Shown in pieces: positions 8,706 to 17,545 of a DNA stretch of 64,000 nt (position 1 is its first letter; the number at the start of each line of letters is the position of its first letter). Source of the DNA: Polyangia bacterium (GTDB lineage Bacteria; Myxococcota_A; Polyangia; Polyangiales; JAUICN01). The notes beneath the pieces were generated by a model. That model searched no databases. It saw only the letters and a list, made by a program, of their open reading frames with translations, and had not been told where the DNA came from. Position numbers and translations under genes: made by a program. The DNA lies in contig JAUICN010000004.1 in assembly GCA_030427835.1 (NCBI GenBank), positions 62,001 to 126,000 on the forward strand, read 5' to 3'.

Positions 8706-10085
8706 TTATGGTGATCTGCGGACAGTAGACTGCTCCCACGACGGGCCCTGGAGCGTTGCTGTGAGATCCTCTAGCCGTTGTTCCATGGCATGCACACCCC
8801 GTTGGAATCGGCGGGTAGACAATACCCGGTTTCCAAACGTGCCACCCCTGGACAGCCGTTTCAGGCGCCCCAGGAGCCGCAACAGGGATCGGACCTGACC
8901 ACGGTCCACGCCCTGCTGCCGCAACACCTCTGCCAACCGATCGGTGGTGGAAGGAAGCGGGCATTCGGTAATCCTCAACAGATACAGCTCCACCTCCCGA
9001 ACATAGGTACAAAGCGCGCGGGTCATGGAGTTGGAAGCCCTGGGATCGGCCCCCAATCGGGCCAACAGTTCATCCGCCCGGGGTGCATGGACTCCCTCGG
9101 CCGTCATGTGTGGCCCCGGGATTTCCTTCGTAGGATCTCCACTGGGCCCAATGGGTGACGCCCCAGATGCTTGCTCCCCCGGGTCCCCCAGGGGCCGCCT
9201 TAGCAGTCCGAAGCTCCACGCCAACAGGCCCAGCAGTATCGCCCACAGCGCCAGGGCTCCGATTCGCATGAACCCGGGTTGGGCCAGGATCTGGCTCCAA
9301 TCCTGGCCGCGGGACCCCACACCAGCCCAACGTTCGCGCAGGGATCTCCACCGATCCGCAAGCGTCCAATCCTTGGCTCCGCGCACCCATTGTGTACCTG
9401 GGCCTGCCATCACCAACGGGTCACCCGGGTTGGGCGCAAGATACCGCAAAAGGGCCTCGGCAAGGCGTTCGTTGCCCCCAAAACCCATCATGGCGTTGAT
9501 GAAGAGGCTTGGGTCGCCACTGGCGACCAGGCGCCCCTTGCCCACCGCACCGGCCAATACCAGCGCCTCTCCCGACTCAAACGCGTACAACGCATTGAGG
9601 TGAGGGTGGATCAGTGTGGAAGGCTTGTTGGTGACGACCGCGGGCACTCCGTGGGTGAGCCCGTGGGGCATTTTTGCAAGTGCGATCCGAAGAAACGGCT
9701 GGCCTGCCACAAAGGAGGAGCGTTGGGGTGGCCCCTGTTGTTCAATCCGAAACCCCTTGAACGTTTGCGCGGCTCGCCCCTGATCGTCGGCGAGAAAGAC
9801 ACGACCCCCCCGCTCCAGAAAGCTCCGGAGCCCATGGGCCGGCAGGGGTGCACCTGGGGCCATCACGACCAGGCCGGCGCCATCGGCCATCTCTTCGAGG
9901 TTCACGGTGTGCCGGATCTCGATTCGAATCCCCCGGGCCTGGGCGGCATCTGCCCATTGGCTCAACCCCTGCCAACTCCTGTCGGTCACCCGGTACCGGA
10001 GTTCCGAGCCCCCGAGATCCTGCGCACCCACAGGGCTACTCTGTAGGTACAAACATACACCCACCCACAGCACAATTCGCCCCAT
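8706..10085 (-). CDS. DUF4350 domain-containing membrane protein
   Basis: The start ATG 10085 gives a signal peptide (MGRIVLWVGVCLYLQSSPVGAQ). Residues about 25-215 resemble the DUF4350/GATase-like periplasmic domain (LVVMAPGAPLPAHGLRSFLERGGRVFLADD; GKGRLVASGDPSLF). A membrane helix at about 280-298 (IGALALWAILLGLLAWSFGLL) precedes a cytoplasmic tail. Longer in-frame starts up to 10157 would hide the signal peptide. DUF4350 proteins are regularly encoded beside MoxR and DUF58 genes, and the order DUF4350-moxR-DUF58 is kept here. The molecular function is unknown. An envelope-assembly role for the trio is inferred from co-occurrence. Confidence 0.75.
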   Translation of the reverse strand: MGRIVLWVGVCLYLQSSPVGAQDLGGSELRYRVTDRSWQGLSQWADAAQARGIRIEIRHTVNLEEMADGAGLVVMAPGAPLPAHGLRSFLERGGRVFLADDQGRAAQTFKGFRIEQQGPPQRSSFVAGQPFLRIALAKMPHGLTHGVPAVVTNKPSTLIHPHLNALYAFESGEALVLAGAVGKGRLVASGDPSLFINAMMGFGGNERLAEALLRYLAPNPGDPLVMAGPGTQWVRGAKDWTLADRWRSLRERWAGVGSRGQDWSQILAQPGFMRIGALALWAILLGLLAWSFGLLRRPLGDPGEQASGASPIGPSGDPTKEIPGPHMTAEGVHAPRADELLARLGADPRASNSMTRALCTYVREVELYLLRITECPLPSTTDRLAEVLRQQGVDRGQVRSLLRLLGRLKRLSRGGTFGNRVLSTRRFQRGVHAMEQRLEDLTATLQGPSWEQSTVRRSP

Positions 10086-10200
10086 CACACCCCAACATAC
10101 ACCGGCACTGCGGCCTGGGAGCGAGGCTTCGTCGATAACGTAAGAATTTGATATCACAGAAGGTTTTCTCTACCCTGGGTAGATGAGTGGCGCGAGTCCA

Positions 10201-10228
10201 TTGCCATCCTAGACCAGGTTGTTATGAT
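10201..10228 (+). promoter_or_regulatory. Sigma-70-type promoter for the small acidic protein gene
   Basis: TTGCCA (10201-10206), 16-bp spacer, TATGAT (10223-10228): five of six matches to each consensus hexamer. It lies 24 bp upstream of the ATG at 10253, giving a short leader. The DUF4350 operon diverges from the same 167-bp gap. Confidence 0.6.
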
Positions 10229-10252
10229 GGTAGGTGAAAGGCGGAAAAGGCA

Positions 10253-10429
10253 ATGCTTCCCCCCTTCATTATTGATCAGATACGTAAACGCGAAGACAGT
10301 GTACGACCAGAGCGACCCCGTTTGGAGGTCCCGTTGAGTATTCCTGCACCCGAAGACATGGATGTTCCCAACGAGCATGCAGCCGACCCCGAAGAGAGGG
10401 ACCGCGGCATCATGATTATCGAGCTTTAG
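10253..10429 (+). CDS. Small conserved acidic protein (58 aa), MLPPFIIDQIRKRE type
   Basis: ATG 10253 to TAG 10427-10429 encodes 58 residues. The N-terminus is MLPPFIIDQIRKRED, the middle is Pro-rich (RPRLEVPLSIPAPEDMDVP), and the acidic tail ends DRGIMIIEL. I recognise this layout (MLPPFII + IRRRE, Pro-rich core, RG-hydrophobic-IEL terminus) from small uncharacterised proteins of myxobacterial genomes; that match is from memory and was not searched. A GGAAAAGG purine run lies just before the ATG and a good promoter at 10201-10228. There are no membrane segments. The short motifs at both ends look like docking peptides. It is divergent from the DUF4350-MoxR operon. The function is unknown. 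Confidence 0.75.
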   Translation: MLPPFIIDQIRKREDSVRPERPRLEVPLSIPAPEDMDVPNEHAADPEERDRGIMIIEL

Positions 10430-10467
10430 GCCCGGCGAAGTGCTCCGGGGGCAGAGTTCCTGTTGGG

Positions 10468-11415
10468 TTAGAAGACCTCACTCCAATGGCCCTGAAGCTC
10501 CTCTGCCGTAAACTGATCGGACTGGGCAAAGGCCCCCGTGGATTCCATGGATCGAAGGCCGTAGATTCGGGAGCCGGACACGCCAATAATTTCGCCATTA
10601 ACCAAAGCACCGGCCTCGGACATCAAAAACGAAACCAGGGGTGCCACGCTGCTCGGTGAAAGGGACCTGGGGGAGGTGCTTTGAAATACGGGAAGCTGTT
10701 CCGTCAGTCGGGTTCGAACCATGGGCGCGACCATATTGATGCGTAGGCCACGCCTCCGGAACTCCAGGGCGGCGCTCCGCACAAACCCCGCTAGCGCACC
10801 TGCCGCGGCGGCCTCCAGGGATCGCTGCATGGCCCCAAAAAAGCCCAGCGTGGAGCCCATAATGACGATGGAGCCACCGCCTTGAATCGGGCCCTTTTCC
10901 CCTCCCTGGGGGCCCGACATCATGCGGTTGGAGAGGGCAGTGCAAAGGTGGATGACGCCGGTCACATGGTCGTGCAAGAATTGCCCCACGGCGCTCGGAT
11001 CCAACCGGGAAACGGAGGATCGGTGACCGTAACCCGCACTTAGAACCGCCCCATGAAAGGCCCCCGTGGCCTGTTCGGCCTGTTCGGCCTGTTCGGCCTG
11101 TTCGGCCTGTTCGGCCTGTACCCGTACCTGTGCCTGTTCCTGTTGGGCTTGCGATGGTGCTGAGTGATCCAGCACAGGGCCCATGTCCGAAAGCGACCCC
11201 GCATCCACGGGCCAGGCCGTACAATCCACCCCCTGGGATCGCAGTCGGGTGCCTAGGGCGCGCACCATTTCCGCGTTCGTCCCTCGCCCATCCACGTCCG
11301 TTCCCCGATCCACCAGCAACAGTCGAAACCCCTGGCGGCCCAAACAGTCAGCCACCGCGGTGCCTATTCCGCCTGCGGCGCCCGTGATGAGAATGGGTGG
11401 TGCCGAGGGGCTCAT
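10468..11415 (-). CDS. SDR-fold protein with degenerate active site and a repeat insertion
   Basis: This is a 315-residue Rossmann-fold protein of the short-chain dehydrogenase family. The cofactor loop TGAAGGIG is intact (about 12-19) and the core strands follow (VLSAGYG; GSIVIMGST). Where catalytic enzymes have YxxxK this protein has SLEAAAAGALAGF, lacking both Tyr and Lys, and the NAG motif is SAG. It may bind NAD(P) without reducing a substrate. A low-complexity insertion (QAQQEQAQVRVQ plus five AEQ repeats) sits at about residues 90-115 and arises from a 9-bp tandem repeat at 11068-11119. It diverges from the giant regulator gene. The role is unknown; a regulatory pseudoenzyme is the simplest reading. 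Confidence 0.8.
   Translation of the reverse strand: MSPSAPPILITGAAGGIGTAVADCLGRQGFRLLLVDRGTDVDGRGTNAEMVRALGTRLRSQGVDCTAWPVDAGSLSDMGPVLDHSAPSQAQQEQAQVRVQAEQAEQAEQAEQAEQATGAFHGAVLSAGYGHRSSVSRLDPSAVGQFLHDHVTGVIHLCTALSNRMMSGPQGGEKGPIQGGGSIVIMGSTLGFFGAMQRSLEAAAAGALAGFVRSAALEFRRRGLRINMVAPMVRTRLTEQLPVFQSTSPRSLSPSSVAPLVSFLMSEAGALVNGEIIGVSGSRIYGLRSMESTGAFAQSDQFTAEELQGHWSEVF
11068..11119 (-). repeat. In-frame tandem repeat, 9 bp x 5.7, in the SDR gene
   Basis: Five exact copies of GGCCTGTTC (plus strand, 11068-11112) and a partial sixth encode a run of AEQ triplets. The uniformity of the copies implies recent expansion. Confidence 0.95.
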
Positions 11416-11595
11416 GGGCCAAAACCTTCCGTTGAGCTGGGAAAATAAACGCGATTACCTGAATCCACTGTCCACGGATAGCACAAATACCCCGTTGAAA
11501 CTGTCCCATGGCTACGGCGGAGGAGGTGGCACACAATGACCCATATGCAATATGTGCCGAAATGTGCTACAGTGAGCGTTTCCAAGGGATCTCCT

Positions 11596-14500
11596 ATGGC
11601 GCAGTTTGGTCACAGATATGAAGTGGTTCGGCCCCTCGGAAAGGGGGGGGCAGGCGGAGTGTTCCTGGTTCGAGACCGGCTGCGGGGAGGAGAGCAGGTC
11701 GCCCTCAAAGCCATCGATCGGTCCGGAGAAGCGGGGCCCGGCGAAACCATTCGGGCGAGTATTGAACGGGAATTCTCGGTTCTTTCTGCCCTGTCTCTGC
11801 CGGGAGTCGCGCCCGTGTTTGATTTCGGCACCCGAGTCGAAAACGGTGTAGAGCAGGTCTACTTTACCCGGGCCCATGTGATGGGCACTCCGCTGGACCG
11901 GTCGGTGGATGGAATGCCCATGGCCCAGAAATGGGGCCTCACGGCCAGTGTCTGTGCCACGGTAGCGGCTCTCCATCGGGCCAAGGTCGTGCACGGGGAT
12001 CTGAAACCCGCAAATATCATCATCGATGGCACAGGGGCACAGCTCATTGATTTTGGTTTGGCCCACAGCCATAGGGACCCTGCGGTCTGGGGCGGCACGC
12101 CCGCCTACATGGCGCCAGAACAATGGCGAGGGGCCTCCCCCAATCAGTTAACTGACGTGTATGCCCTGGCCGCCACACTTTGGCACCTTTGGGCCGGAAG
12201 CCCTCCCCCCGGACCTTCATCGACCGAATCGTCATCGACCGAACCACGATTGAACAGGGCCCCAACGGGTACTCCCGCGGACGTGGACCCACAAACGGCG
12301 GAGGTGTTGCGCGCCCTGCGAGCGGGGCTTGAGGAAGATCCCCTCAAGCGCTCACCCACGGTTGGGGAGTTGTGGGCGGGGATCCAACAGGCCGTCGTGG
12401 GCTGGACGGAAACACAAAAGAAATCGATTCTTGAAGATACCGCAACTCCGACAACGCCATCCTTTGTGCCCCCGTCACCCAGGCAGCTGGAAGATCATCT
12501 AGCGTGGTTGTTACCCCAACTCAGTGCACGACCCGCCAAGTCGGGCCAACCCGTCGTGGTTCGCCTGGCGGGGGCCGAGGGCAGCGGAAAAAGCACATTG
12601 CTGAGGCGCATCAAGTGGCATCTACAACTGAAGGGCGCACCGGTGATGGAGCTCCCCTCCTCGCAGGTTGTGGCGGAAGATGCCCGAGCATGGATCCAGG
12701 AGCAATGGAAGGTCCACCAGGGCGAACAGGCCGGTGCCTCGCCTTGGTTGTTGGTGGACGACGCCGACGCCCGGGACGGTGCGCTCGGTGCCTGGATCGA
12801 CAGTTTCCGCCAGGAACACGGTTTGGATTGTGTGGTGGCGTGTACCAACCCACGCACGGGCGCCGCGCCCTGGTTTGAGGACCGACGGGCCAATTCCCAC
12901 GGTGCACGTTCTACCGGTGAACATTCTATTGGGGAGAGTGCCCCCAGGGAGGGTGAGAGCTGGATGACGCTGCCTCCCTTGGGACTGGAAGCGGTCACCG
13001 AGCTTTGCGAGGAAGTGTTGGGACACCGGGATCATGAACTGGCCCGCGCCCTGCACCGTCGATGCGAAGGCAACCCCGGGCAGCTTGTGGGCGCGCTTGG
13101 GCAACTGGCGAGTCGACACGTGGTGACCGTGGAGGACGTGGAACATCTCGCCATGGAGTCTCTCGCAGACTCCCGTGCACGCACCCAAATACAAGCGCTG
13201 CCGCCCGAGCAACAGTTCCTCTTGCAGTACCTCCATCAGGTGTCGCTTCCTTTGCCATGGAACACCGCTTCGATTCTTTTGCAACGCCAGTGTGAAATAT
13301 CCGAGCCCCGCGCAGAACACCACCTGCAGCAGCTCCGTGATCGGGGGTGGATGGAAGTTCGAGCCCGTGACCGTGGGCAAGAGTGCATGGCAGCCCATCG
13401 CAGTTTTCCTGAAGCGGTCACGACTGAGATCCTCCAGGGCAGGGCCGTACAGGTACTGGCGGTGCTCAAGGAGCAAAAGCAGCTGCAGACGTTTCCCCTG
13501 CTGGCGGCCACCTGGTCCCTGCTTACAGGTGACATGTCCGTGGCCCTTGAATATTGCGCGCCCCTATTGGAGCAACTTGTGGCGCAACCGGGGCAAGTCC
13601 CTTCCCGCCAGTTGCAGGAGTTTCTCAACGTGTGGAATGGGCACGGGCCCTCCCTTTCATCCTCTCACCTTCCAACCCATGGCCGTGTGCTCCCATGGGT
13701 CCGGGTGGCTGCCCTGCAACATAGTCTTGGCCAATACGAAGGGGCCTCGCGGCTTCTGAAAGAAATCCTGGCCCAGGATCATGTGCCCCCAGGGGATCTG
13801 CGCCTCGCGCGATTGGAACGGGCCAAGGGTTTGTTGTCCCAGGGCCACTACGACGCGGCGGAGTCCTGCCTTGAGCAAGCCGTGGCGGACGCGGGTCCCG
13901 TCGACTCCGATTTTCTACCCCAATGCGCCCACGAGCTGGCGAAGGTGCACCTGCGCCGCGGTGACTACGCCCAGGCCGAAACCACAGCCTCCGAGGGATT
14001 GGCCAAGCTAGAACAGGGTGTGGCCAGCCAGGAACCGTCGAAGCTCACCGCGTTACAAGTCGGCCTGCAGATGGGCTTGCACACCACGCTGGGCACCGCC
14101 TCTAGCTATCGCCTCGATCACGATAGGGCGCTGGAGTATTTTGAGCGTGCCGCAGCCCTGGCCAGTACCCAGGGGACGTTGAGGCAACGCATGCAAGCCA
14201 TGGGGTTTCTGGCCTTTGGCCACCAGCGAGCGGGCAACCTTGAACAGGCCGGAAGTGCCCACGCGGCATGTTTGGATCTGGCCCAGCAAGTGGGCGACCT
14301 TGGAGCCGTGGCCACCTATGCCCTTAACCTGGGCACGGTCGAACACCTTCAACGTCATTTTGTTCAGGCGGAGCAGAGCTACCGCAAGGCCCTGCGATAT
14401 GCCCGCAAGCTTGAAAAAACATCCACCTGGATCGTGGCCCAAAACAACCTCGCAAAACTTCTTTGCGTCTGCGGTGCCCATCAACAGGCAACCCAGCTGG

Positions 14501-16953
14501 CCCAGCAGTCACTCGAACAGGCCCGGCAAGCGGGCCTGAAACCCGCCGCCGCCCAGGCCCTATCCCTACTCGGAGATGCAAGCCTTGTGGGCGAGCGCTA
14601 CCAGGATGCCGTTGTAAAACACGGGGAGGCCAGGGTTGCGTTTGAGCACTTGGAGCAGTGGGGAGAGGCTCTTGAATCCCGCTTGGACCGGATGGACGTA
14701 CAACTGCTGTTGTTGGAACAGGCGCCTGAGGAACAGTCCTCCAGCATCAAAGCGGCCCTGCGCGTGGATATTCGAAGTGCCCTGGAACGGGTCAAAGCCC
14801 ACCCAGTGGCGCCCGAAGTTCTCACCCATCTCCAGTTGACCCAATGGGAAATCCATCTGGCATGCGGGGATAGGGATCCGCTGCAGGCCGTGGAGCAACT
14901 CAAGGAGGTTCAGGGTGCAGAAGATCCGCTGAAACGTGCGCGCGCTCACTTCCTTGTTTCCCGGGCCCATCTGGAAGTCGACAATCAGGTTGCAGCGGCC
15001 AAGTACACTCGAATGGCGGTGGAGCAGTTGGAGGAGTTTGCACTCGCGCTACCTCCTTCTTACCGGGGCAGTTTTTGGCACCACCCGGTGCGGCGTCGAA
15101 TCCGCAAGAAGCTGCAAACGATGGCCCCCTCCCAATCCACCACAGCGGCCAGTCCCGCCATGGCTCGGCCTGGGAGTTCAGGCATGGAAACCACCATGCA
15201 CCATTGGACCCAGGAGGCAAAGAACCAACGCCTGCTGGAGATCCTAAAACAACTCGCCAGTGAGGACGACGTACAACAGTTGCTCCAACGTATCGTGGAA
15301 AGTGCTGTGGAACTGGCCGGTGCCGAACGGGGCTTTTTACTCCTGGTGGATGAGCAGGGAAAACTCTCGCCCCAGGTGGTGCACCAACGTACGGTCAAAC
15401 CCACCCAGGCCCACCTGGATTTCAGTCGCTCCGTTGCCGAATCGGTGCTCATTGACGGCGAACCGTTGTTGACGATGGATGCCCAGGGCGACCAACGGTT
15501 GAGTGATTATGTGTCCGTTCACGAGTTGATGCTGAAGTCCATCGCCTGCATTCCCGTGCGGGGGCGAACGGGAAACCGGGGTGTGCTCTACCTGGAGCAT
15601 CGGGTGCGGTCGGGCCGTTTCCAGGAAAACGAACTGGGCATGTTGTTGGCGTTCTCCGATCAGGCCGCCATCGCCATGGAGAACGCCACGGCCATGGCCG
15701 AAGCCGAGCGACGCAACGCAGAGCTGGCGCGCCTCAATCAGGAATTGCAACAGGCCCAACGGGACCTGAAGCAGCTACTCGTGGATCGCACCGACAAGTT
15801 GTCGCAGAGTCGCGAGGAACTGGACCGCCTGCGTGCGCGCACCACCCAAACCACAGGGCGCCATCATATGGTCGGACGAAGCGAGGCCATGAATCGGGTC
15901 TTCGCCATGATCGATCGGGTGGGCCCCCGGGATGTCCCCGTGGTGATTCACGGTGAAAGCGGCACAGGAAAGGAGCTGCTCGCCCAGGCGTTGCACGACA
16001 CGAGCGCCCGGGTCGATCAACCCTTTGTGGTGGTCAACTGTGCGGCCATCCCGGAAGCGTTGCTCGAAAGCGAACTCTTTGGCCACGTTCGGGGGGCCTT
16101 CACGGGAGCAAGCCGGGATCGGGCGGGCCTCATTGCCCAGGCCTCGGGAGGAACCCTGTTTTTGGATGAGGTGGGCGATATGCCTTCCAAGATGCAGGTG
16201 GATCTGCTGCGCGTATTGCAGAACGGCGAAATCACACCCGTGGGGAGCGACCGCGTCACTCAAGTGGACGTGCGCGTCATCGCGGCGTCCCACAAGCGAC
16301 TCGAGGACCTTGTAAAGCAGGGTGAGTTCCGTGAGGATCTATTCTACCGGCTCAATGTGGTGGAGATTGCACTTCCACCCCTGAGGGATAGGGAGGGGGA
16401 TCTTCCTCTACTGTGCGACCATCTGTTGGAGCGCATGGCCCACAAGCAGGGCACCGATCCCAAGGTGCTTTCTCCCGGAGCGTTGCAGTTGCTGGCACGG
16501 CACCCACTTCCTGGAAATGTGCGGCAACTGGAGCACCTCCTGATGAACGCGGCCATCATGGGAACAGGCGCCAAGATCCTTCCCACGGACCTGGCCCTCG
16601 GGTTGGGCGACGACACCGTGCGCGGACCTACCCTGGCCCCTGACGGTCGCGGCCCGAATGCGGATTCACTGGAGACCCTGGACATGGAGGTACCCCAGGG
16701 CCCTGACGGGGAGCCCATCCCGAGGGCGAGCACCGCGGCAGATTTCCAGAGCAACGAACGGGAACTCATGATCGCCGCCCTCAACCGCTGTGGCTGGAAC
16801 CGCGCCAAGGCCGCCCGACACATGGGAATGCCCCGCCGCACCTTCTACCGCCGCCTCAAGACCTACCAATTGCTCGATCAACCGGACACGGCTTCCCAGG
16901 ACAAAGCTTCCCAGGACACGGCTACCGAAGTGAGCGACGGCTCCCTGGAATAG
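11596..16953 (+). CDS. Giant regulator: Ser/Thr kinase - ATPase - TPR - GAF - sigma-54 activator
   Basis: A single chain of 1785 residues joins a whole signalling pathway. The order is: kinase domain (1-265; K38, HGDLKPAN with D135, DFG 152-154, APEQ 173-176); a P-loop ATPase with GAEGSGKST near 325; many TPR-like repeats (about 640-1190); GAF domain (about 1215-1365); a coiled coil; a sigma-54 AAA+ domain (about 1425-1655; GESGTGKE Walker A near 1453, intact GAFTGA near 1501, LFLDEVGDM); and a C-terminal Fis-type helix-turn-helix (NRAKAARHMGMPRRTFYRRL). The intact GAFTGA loop means it can drive sigma-54 promoters. The catalytic loop has HGD instead of HRD. ATG 11596 has AAGGG at a good distance; in-frame ATGs at 11536 and 11545 lack one. 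Serine-rich and ASQD repeats (15-bp periods) occur near 12209-12240 and 16891-16920. Confidence 0.93.
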   Translation: MAQFGHRYEVVRPLGKGGAGGVFLVRDRLRGGEQVALKAIDRSGEAGPGETIRASIEREFSVLSALSLPGVAPVFDFGTRVENGVEQVYFTRAHVMGTPLDRSVDGMPMAQKWGLTASVCATVAALHRAKVVHGDLKPANIIIDGTGAQLIDFGLAHSHRDPAVWGGTPAYMAPEQWRGASPNQLTDVYALAATLWHLWAGSPPPGPSSTESSSTEPRLNRAPTGTPADVDPQTAEVLRALRAGLEEDPLKRSPTVGELWAGIQQAVVGWTETQKKSILEDTATPTTPSFVPPSPRQLEDHLAWLLPQLSARPAKSGQPVVVRLAGAEGSGKSTLLRRIKWHLQLKGAPVMELPSSQVVAEDARAWIQEQWKVHQGEQAGASPWLLVDDADARDGALGAWIDSFRQEHGLDCVVACTNPRTGAAPWFEDRRANSHGARSTGEHSIGESAPREGESWMTLPPLGLEAVTELCEEVLGHRDHELARALHRRCEGNPGQLVGALGQLASRHVVTVEDVEHLAMESLADSRARTQIQALPPEQQFLLQYLHQVSLPLPWNTASILLQRQCEISEPRAEHHLQQLRDRGWMEVRARDRGQECMAAHRSFPEAVTTEILQGRAVQVLAVLKEQKQLQTFPLLAATWSLLTGDMSVALEYCAPLLEQLVAQPGQVPSRQLQEFLNVWNGHGPSLSSSHLPTHGRVLPWVRVAALQHSLGQYEGASRLLKEILAQDHVPPGDLRLARLERAKGLLSQGHYDAAESCLEQAVADAGPVDSDFLPQCAHELAKVHLRRGDYAQAETTASEGLAKLEQGVASQEPSKLTALQVGLQMGLHTTLGTASSYRLDHDRALEYFERAAALASTQGTLRQRMQAMGFLAFGHQRAGNLEQAGSAHAACLDLAQQVGDLGAVATYALNLGTVEHLQRHFVQAEQSYRKALRYARKLEKTSTWIVAQNNLAKLLCVCGAHQQATQLAQQSLEQARQAGLKPAAAQALSLLGDASLVGERYQDAVVKHGEARVAFEHLEQWGEALESRLDRMDVQLLLLEQAPEEQSSSIKAALRVDIRSALERVKAHPVAPEVLTHLQLTQWEIHLACGDRDPLQAVEQLKEVQGAEDPLKRARAHFLVSRAHLEVDNQVAAAKYTRMAVEQLEEFALALPPSYRGSFWHHPVRRRIRKKLQTMAPSQSTTAASPAMARPGSSGMETTMHHWTQEAKNQRLLEILKQLASEDDVQQLLQRIVESAVELAGAERGFLLLVDEQGKLSPQVVHQRTVKPTQAHLDFSRSVAESVLIDGEPLLTMDAQGDQRLSDYVSVHELMLKSIACIPVRGRTGNRGVLYLEHRVRSGRFQENELGMLLAFSDQAAIAMENATAMAEAERRNAELARLNQELQQAQRDLKQLLVDRTDKLSQSREELDRLRARTTQTTGRHHMVGRSEAMNRVFAMIDRVGPRDVPVVIHGESGTGKELLAQALHDTSARVDQPFVVVNCAAIPEALLESELFGHVRGAFTGASRDRAGLIAQASGGTLFLDEVGDMPSKMQVDLLRVLQNGEITPVGSDRVTQVDVRVIAASHKRLEDLVKQGEFREDLFYRLNVVEIALPPLRDREGDLPLLCDHLLERMAHKQGTDPKVLSPGALQLLARHPLPGNVRQLEHLLMNAAIMGTGAKILPTDLALGLGDDTVRGPTLAPDGRGPNADSLETLDMEVPQGPDGEPIPRASTAADFQSNERELMIAALNRCGWNRAKAARHMGMPRRTFYRRLKTYQLLDQPDTASQDKASQDTATEVSDGSLE
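12207..12240 (+). repeat. In-frame 15-bp period repeat (SSTE) in the regulator gene
   Basis: The 12-mer TCATCGACCGAA recurs with a 15-bp period, giving SSTESSSTE in the linker after the kinase domain. Confidence 0.7.
16891..16920 (+). repeat. In-frame tandem repeat, 15 bp x 2, at the regulator C-terminus
   Basis: GCTTCCCAGGACAAA (16891-16905) and GCTTCCCAGGACACG (16906-16920) encode ASQDK and ASQDT just after the DNA-binding helix-turn-helix. Confidence 0.85.
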
Positions 16954-17015
16954 GGATCGATGTTCCACCGGCACGGGGCCCAGGCCATGGCAGCACCCTA
17001 GAAAACCCGCTGTCT

Positions 17016-17056
17016 TGTGCAGAAATTTATTTTCTGCCGCGCAGATAATTTTGTGG
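17016..17056 (+). repeat. AT-rich palindromic element, single copy (family B)
   Basis: This is an intergenic element with core TCTGC-CGC-GCAGA (17033-17045) inside AT-rich flanks, in otherwise GC-rich DNA. It matches the minus strand of 60327-60362 at about 35 of 40 positions (shared core TTTTCTGCCGSGCAGATAATTTT) and more loosely the plus strand of 60280-60314. It lies 63 bp after the regulator stop and 167 bp before the lipoprotein start. It could be an operator dyad or a REP/MITE-like repeat. The rest of the 269-bp gap holds nothing I can name. Confidence 0.7.
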
Positions 17057-17222
17057 TCTAGATGTGGATCCCCCTGAGGGCGTTCACGACACCCCACGTC
17101 GAGCCGTGTGGCCAAGATCATGCCAAACTGTGCCAGTGTCGGAGCTTTGGCTAGAAAATGCCGAGAAAGCGCCCTGGAACGTAGATTGCTTATTAGGACG
17201 GTGTAGAATAGAGACCCGCCCC

Positions 17223-17501
17223 ATGACACCCCAACTCCAAAAGCGCCCCTGCCGCGCATCCCTTGTGACCATGCTTCGATCGGGGCTGCTCGCGTTGCTG
17301 TGTTTGGCAGGGGCGTGCGTCATTGGGCCCCAACCGGAACCGCCCACCATTGACGACGGATCCAACGCCGCCGTGAGCTTTTGCGGAGACGGTGGGCTGG
17401 GTGATGGCGGTACAGCGGACAGCGGGCCCCACCGCAGCCCCCTTGCCGATGGTGGGTTTGGGGACGGCGGTTGTGGCACCTACGATGGTGGGGTTCCCTA
17501 A
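17223..17501 (+). CDS. Small predicted lipoprotein, Gly/Asp-rich
   Basis: ATG 17223 (or 17271) encodes a 92-residue (or 76-residue) protein with a basic n-region, a hydrophobic segment LLALLCLAGAC and a lipobox-like cysteine. The mature part is only about 55 residues, rich in Gly and Asp (DGGLGDGG, DGGFGDGGCGTYDGG), disordered-looking, with further cysteines. Nothing identifies a function. It lies between the giant regulator and the HMG-CoA lyase-like gene on the same strand, 45 bp before the latter. Possible TAGAAT at 17204-17209 could be its -10 box, without a good -35. Confidence 0.6.
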   Translation: MTPQLQKRPCRASLVTMLRSGLLALLCLAGACVIGPQPEPPTIDDGSNAAVSFCGDGGLGDGGTADSGPHRSPLADGGFGDGGCGTYDGGVP

Positions 17502-17545
17502 ACAGCGGCCTTGACCGTTCACCCCCGCCGTGAGATCCGTGAACC

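Noticed and set aside
11521-11595. Sigma-54 promoter upstream of the giant regulator (TGGCAC near 11527)
   Set aside because: The -12 element is not at the required distance; only the -24-like half is present.
17204-17209. TAGAAT as a promoter for the small lipoprotein
   Set aside because: No recognisable -35 element is at the proper distance; left as a possibility in the gene entry only.
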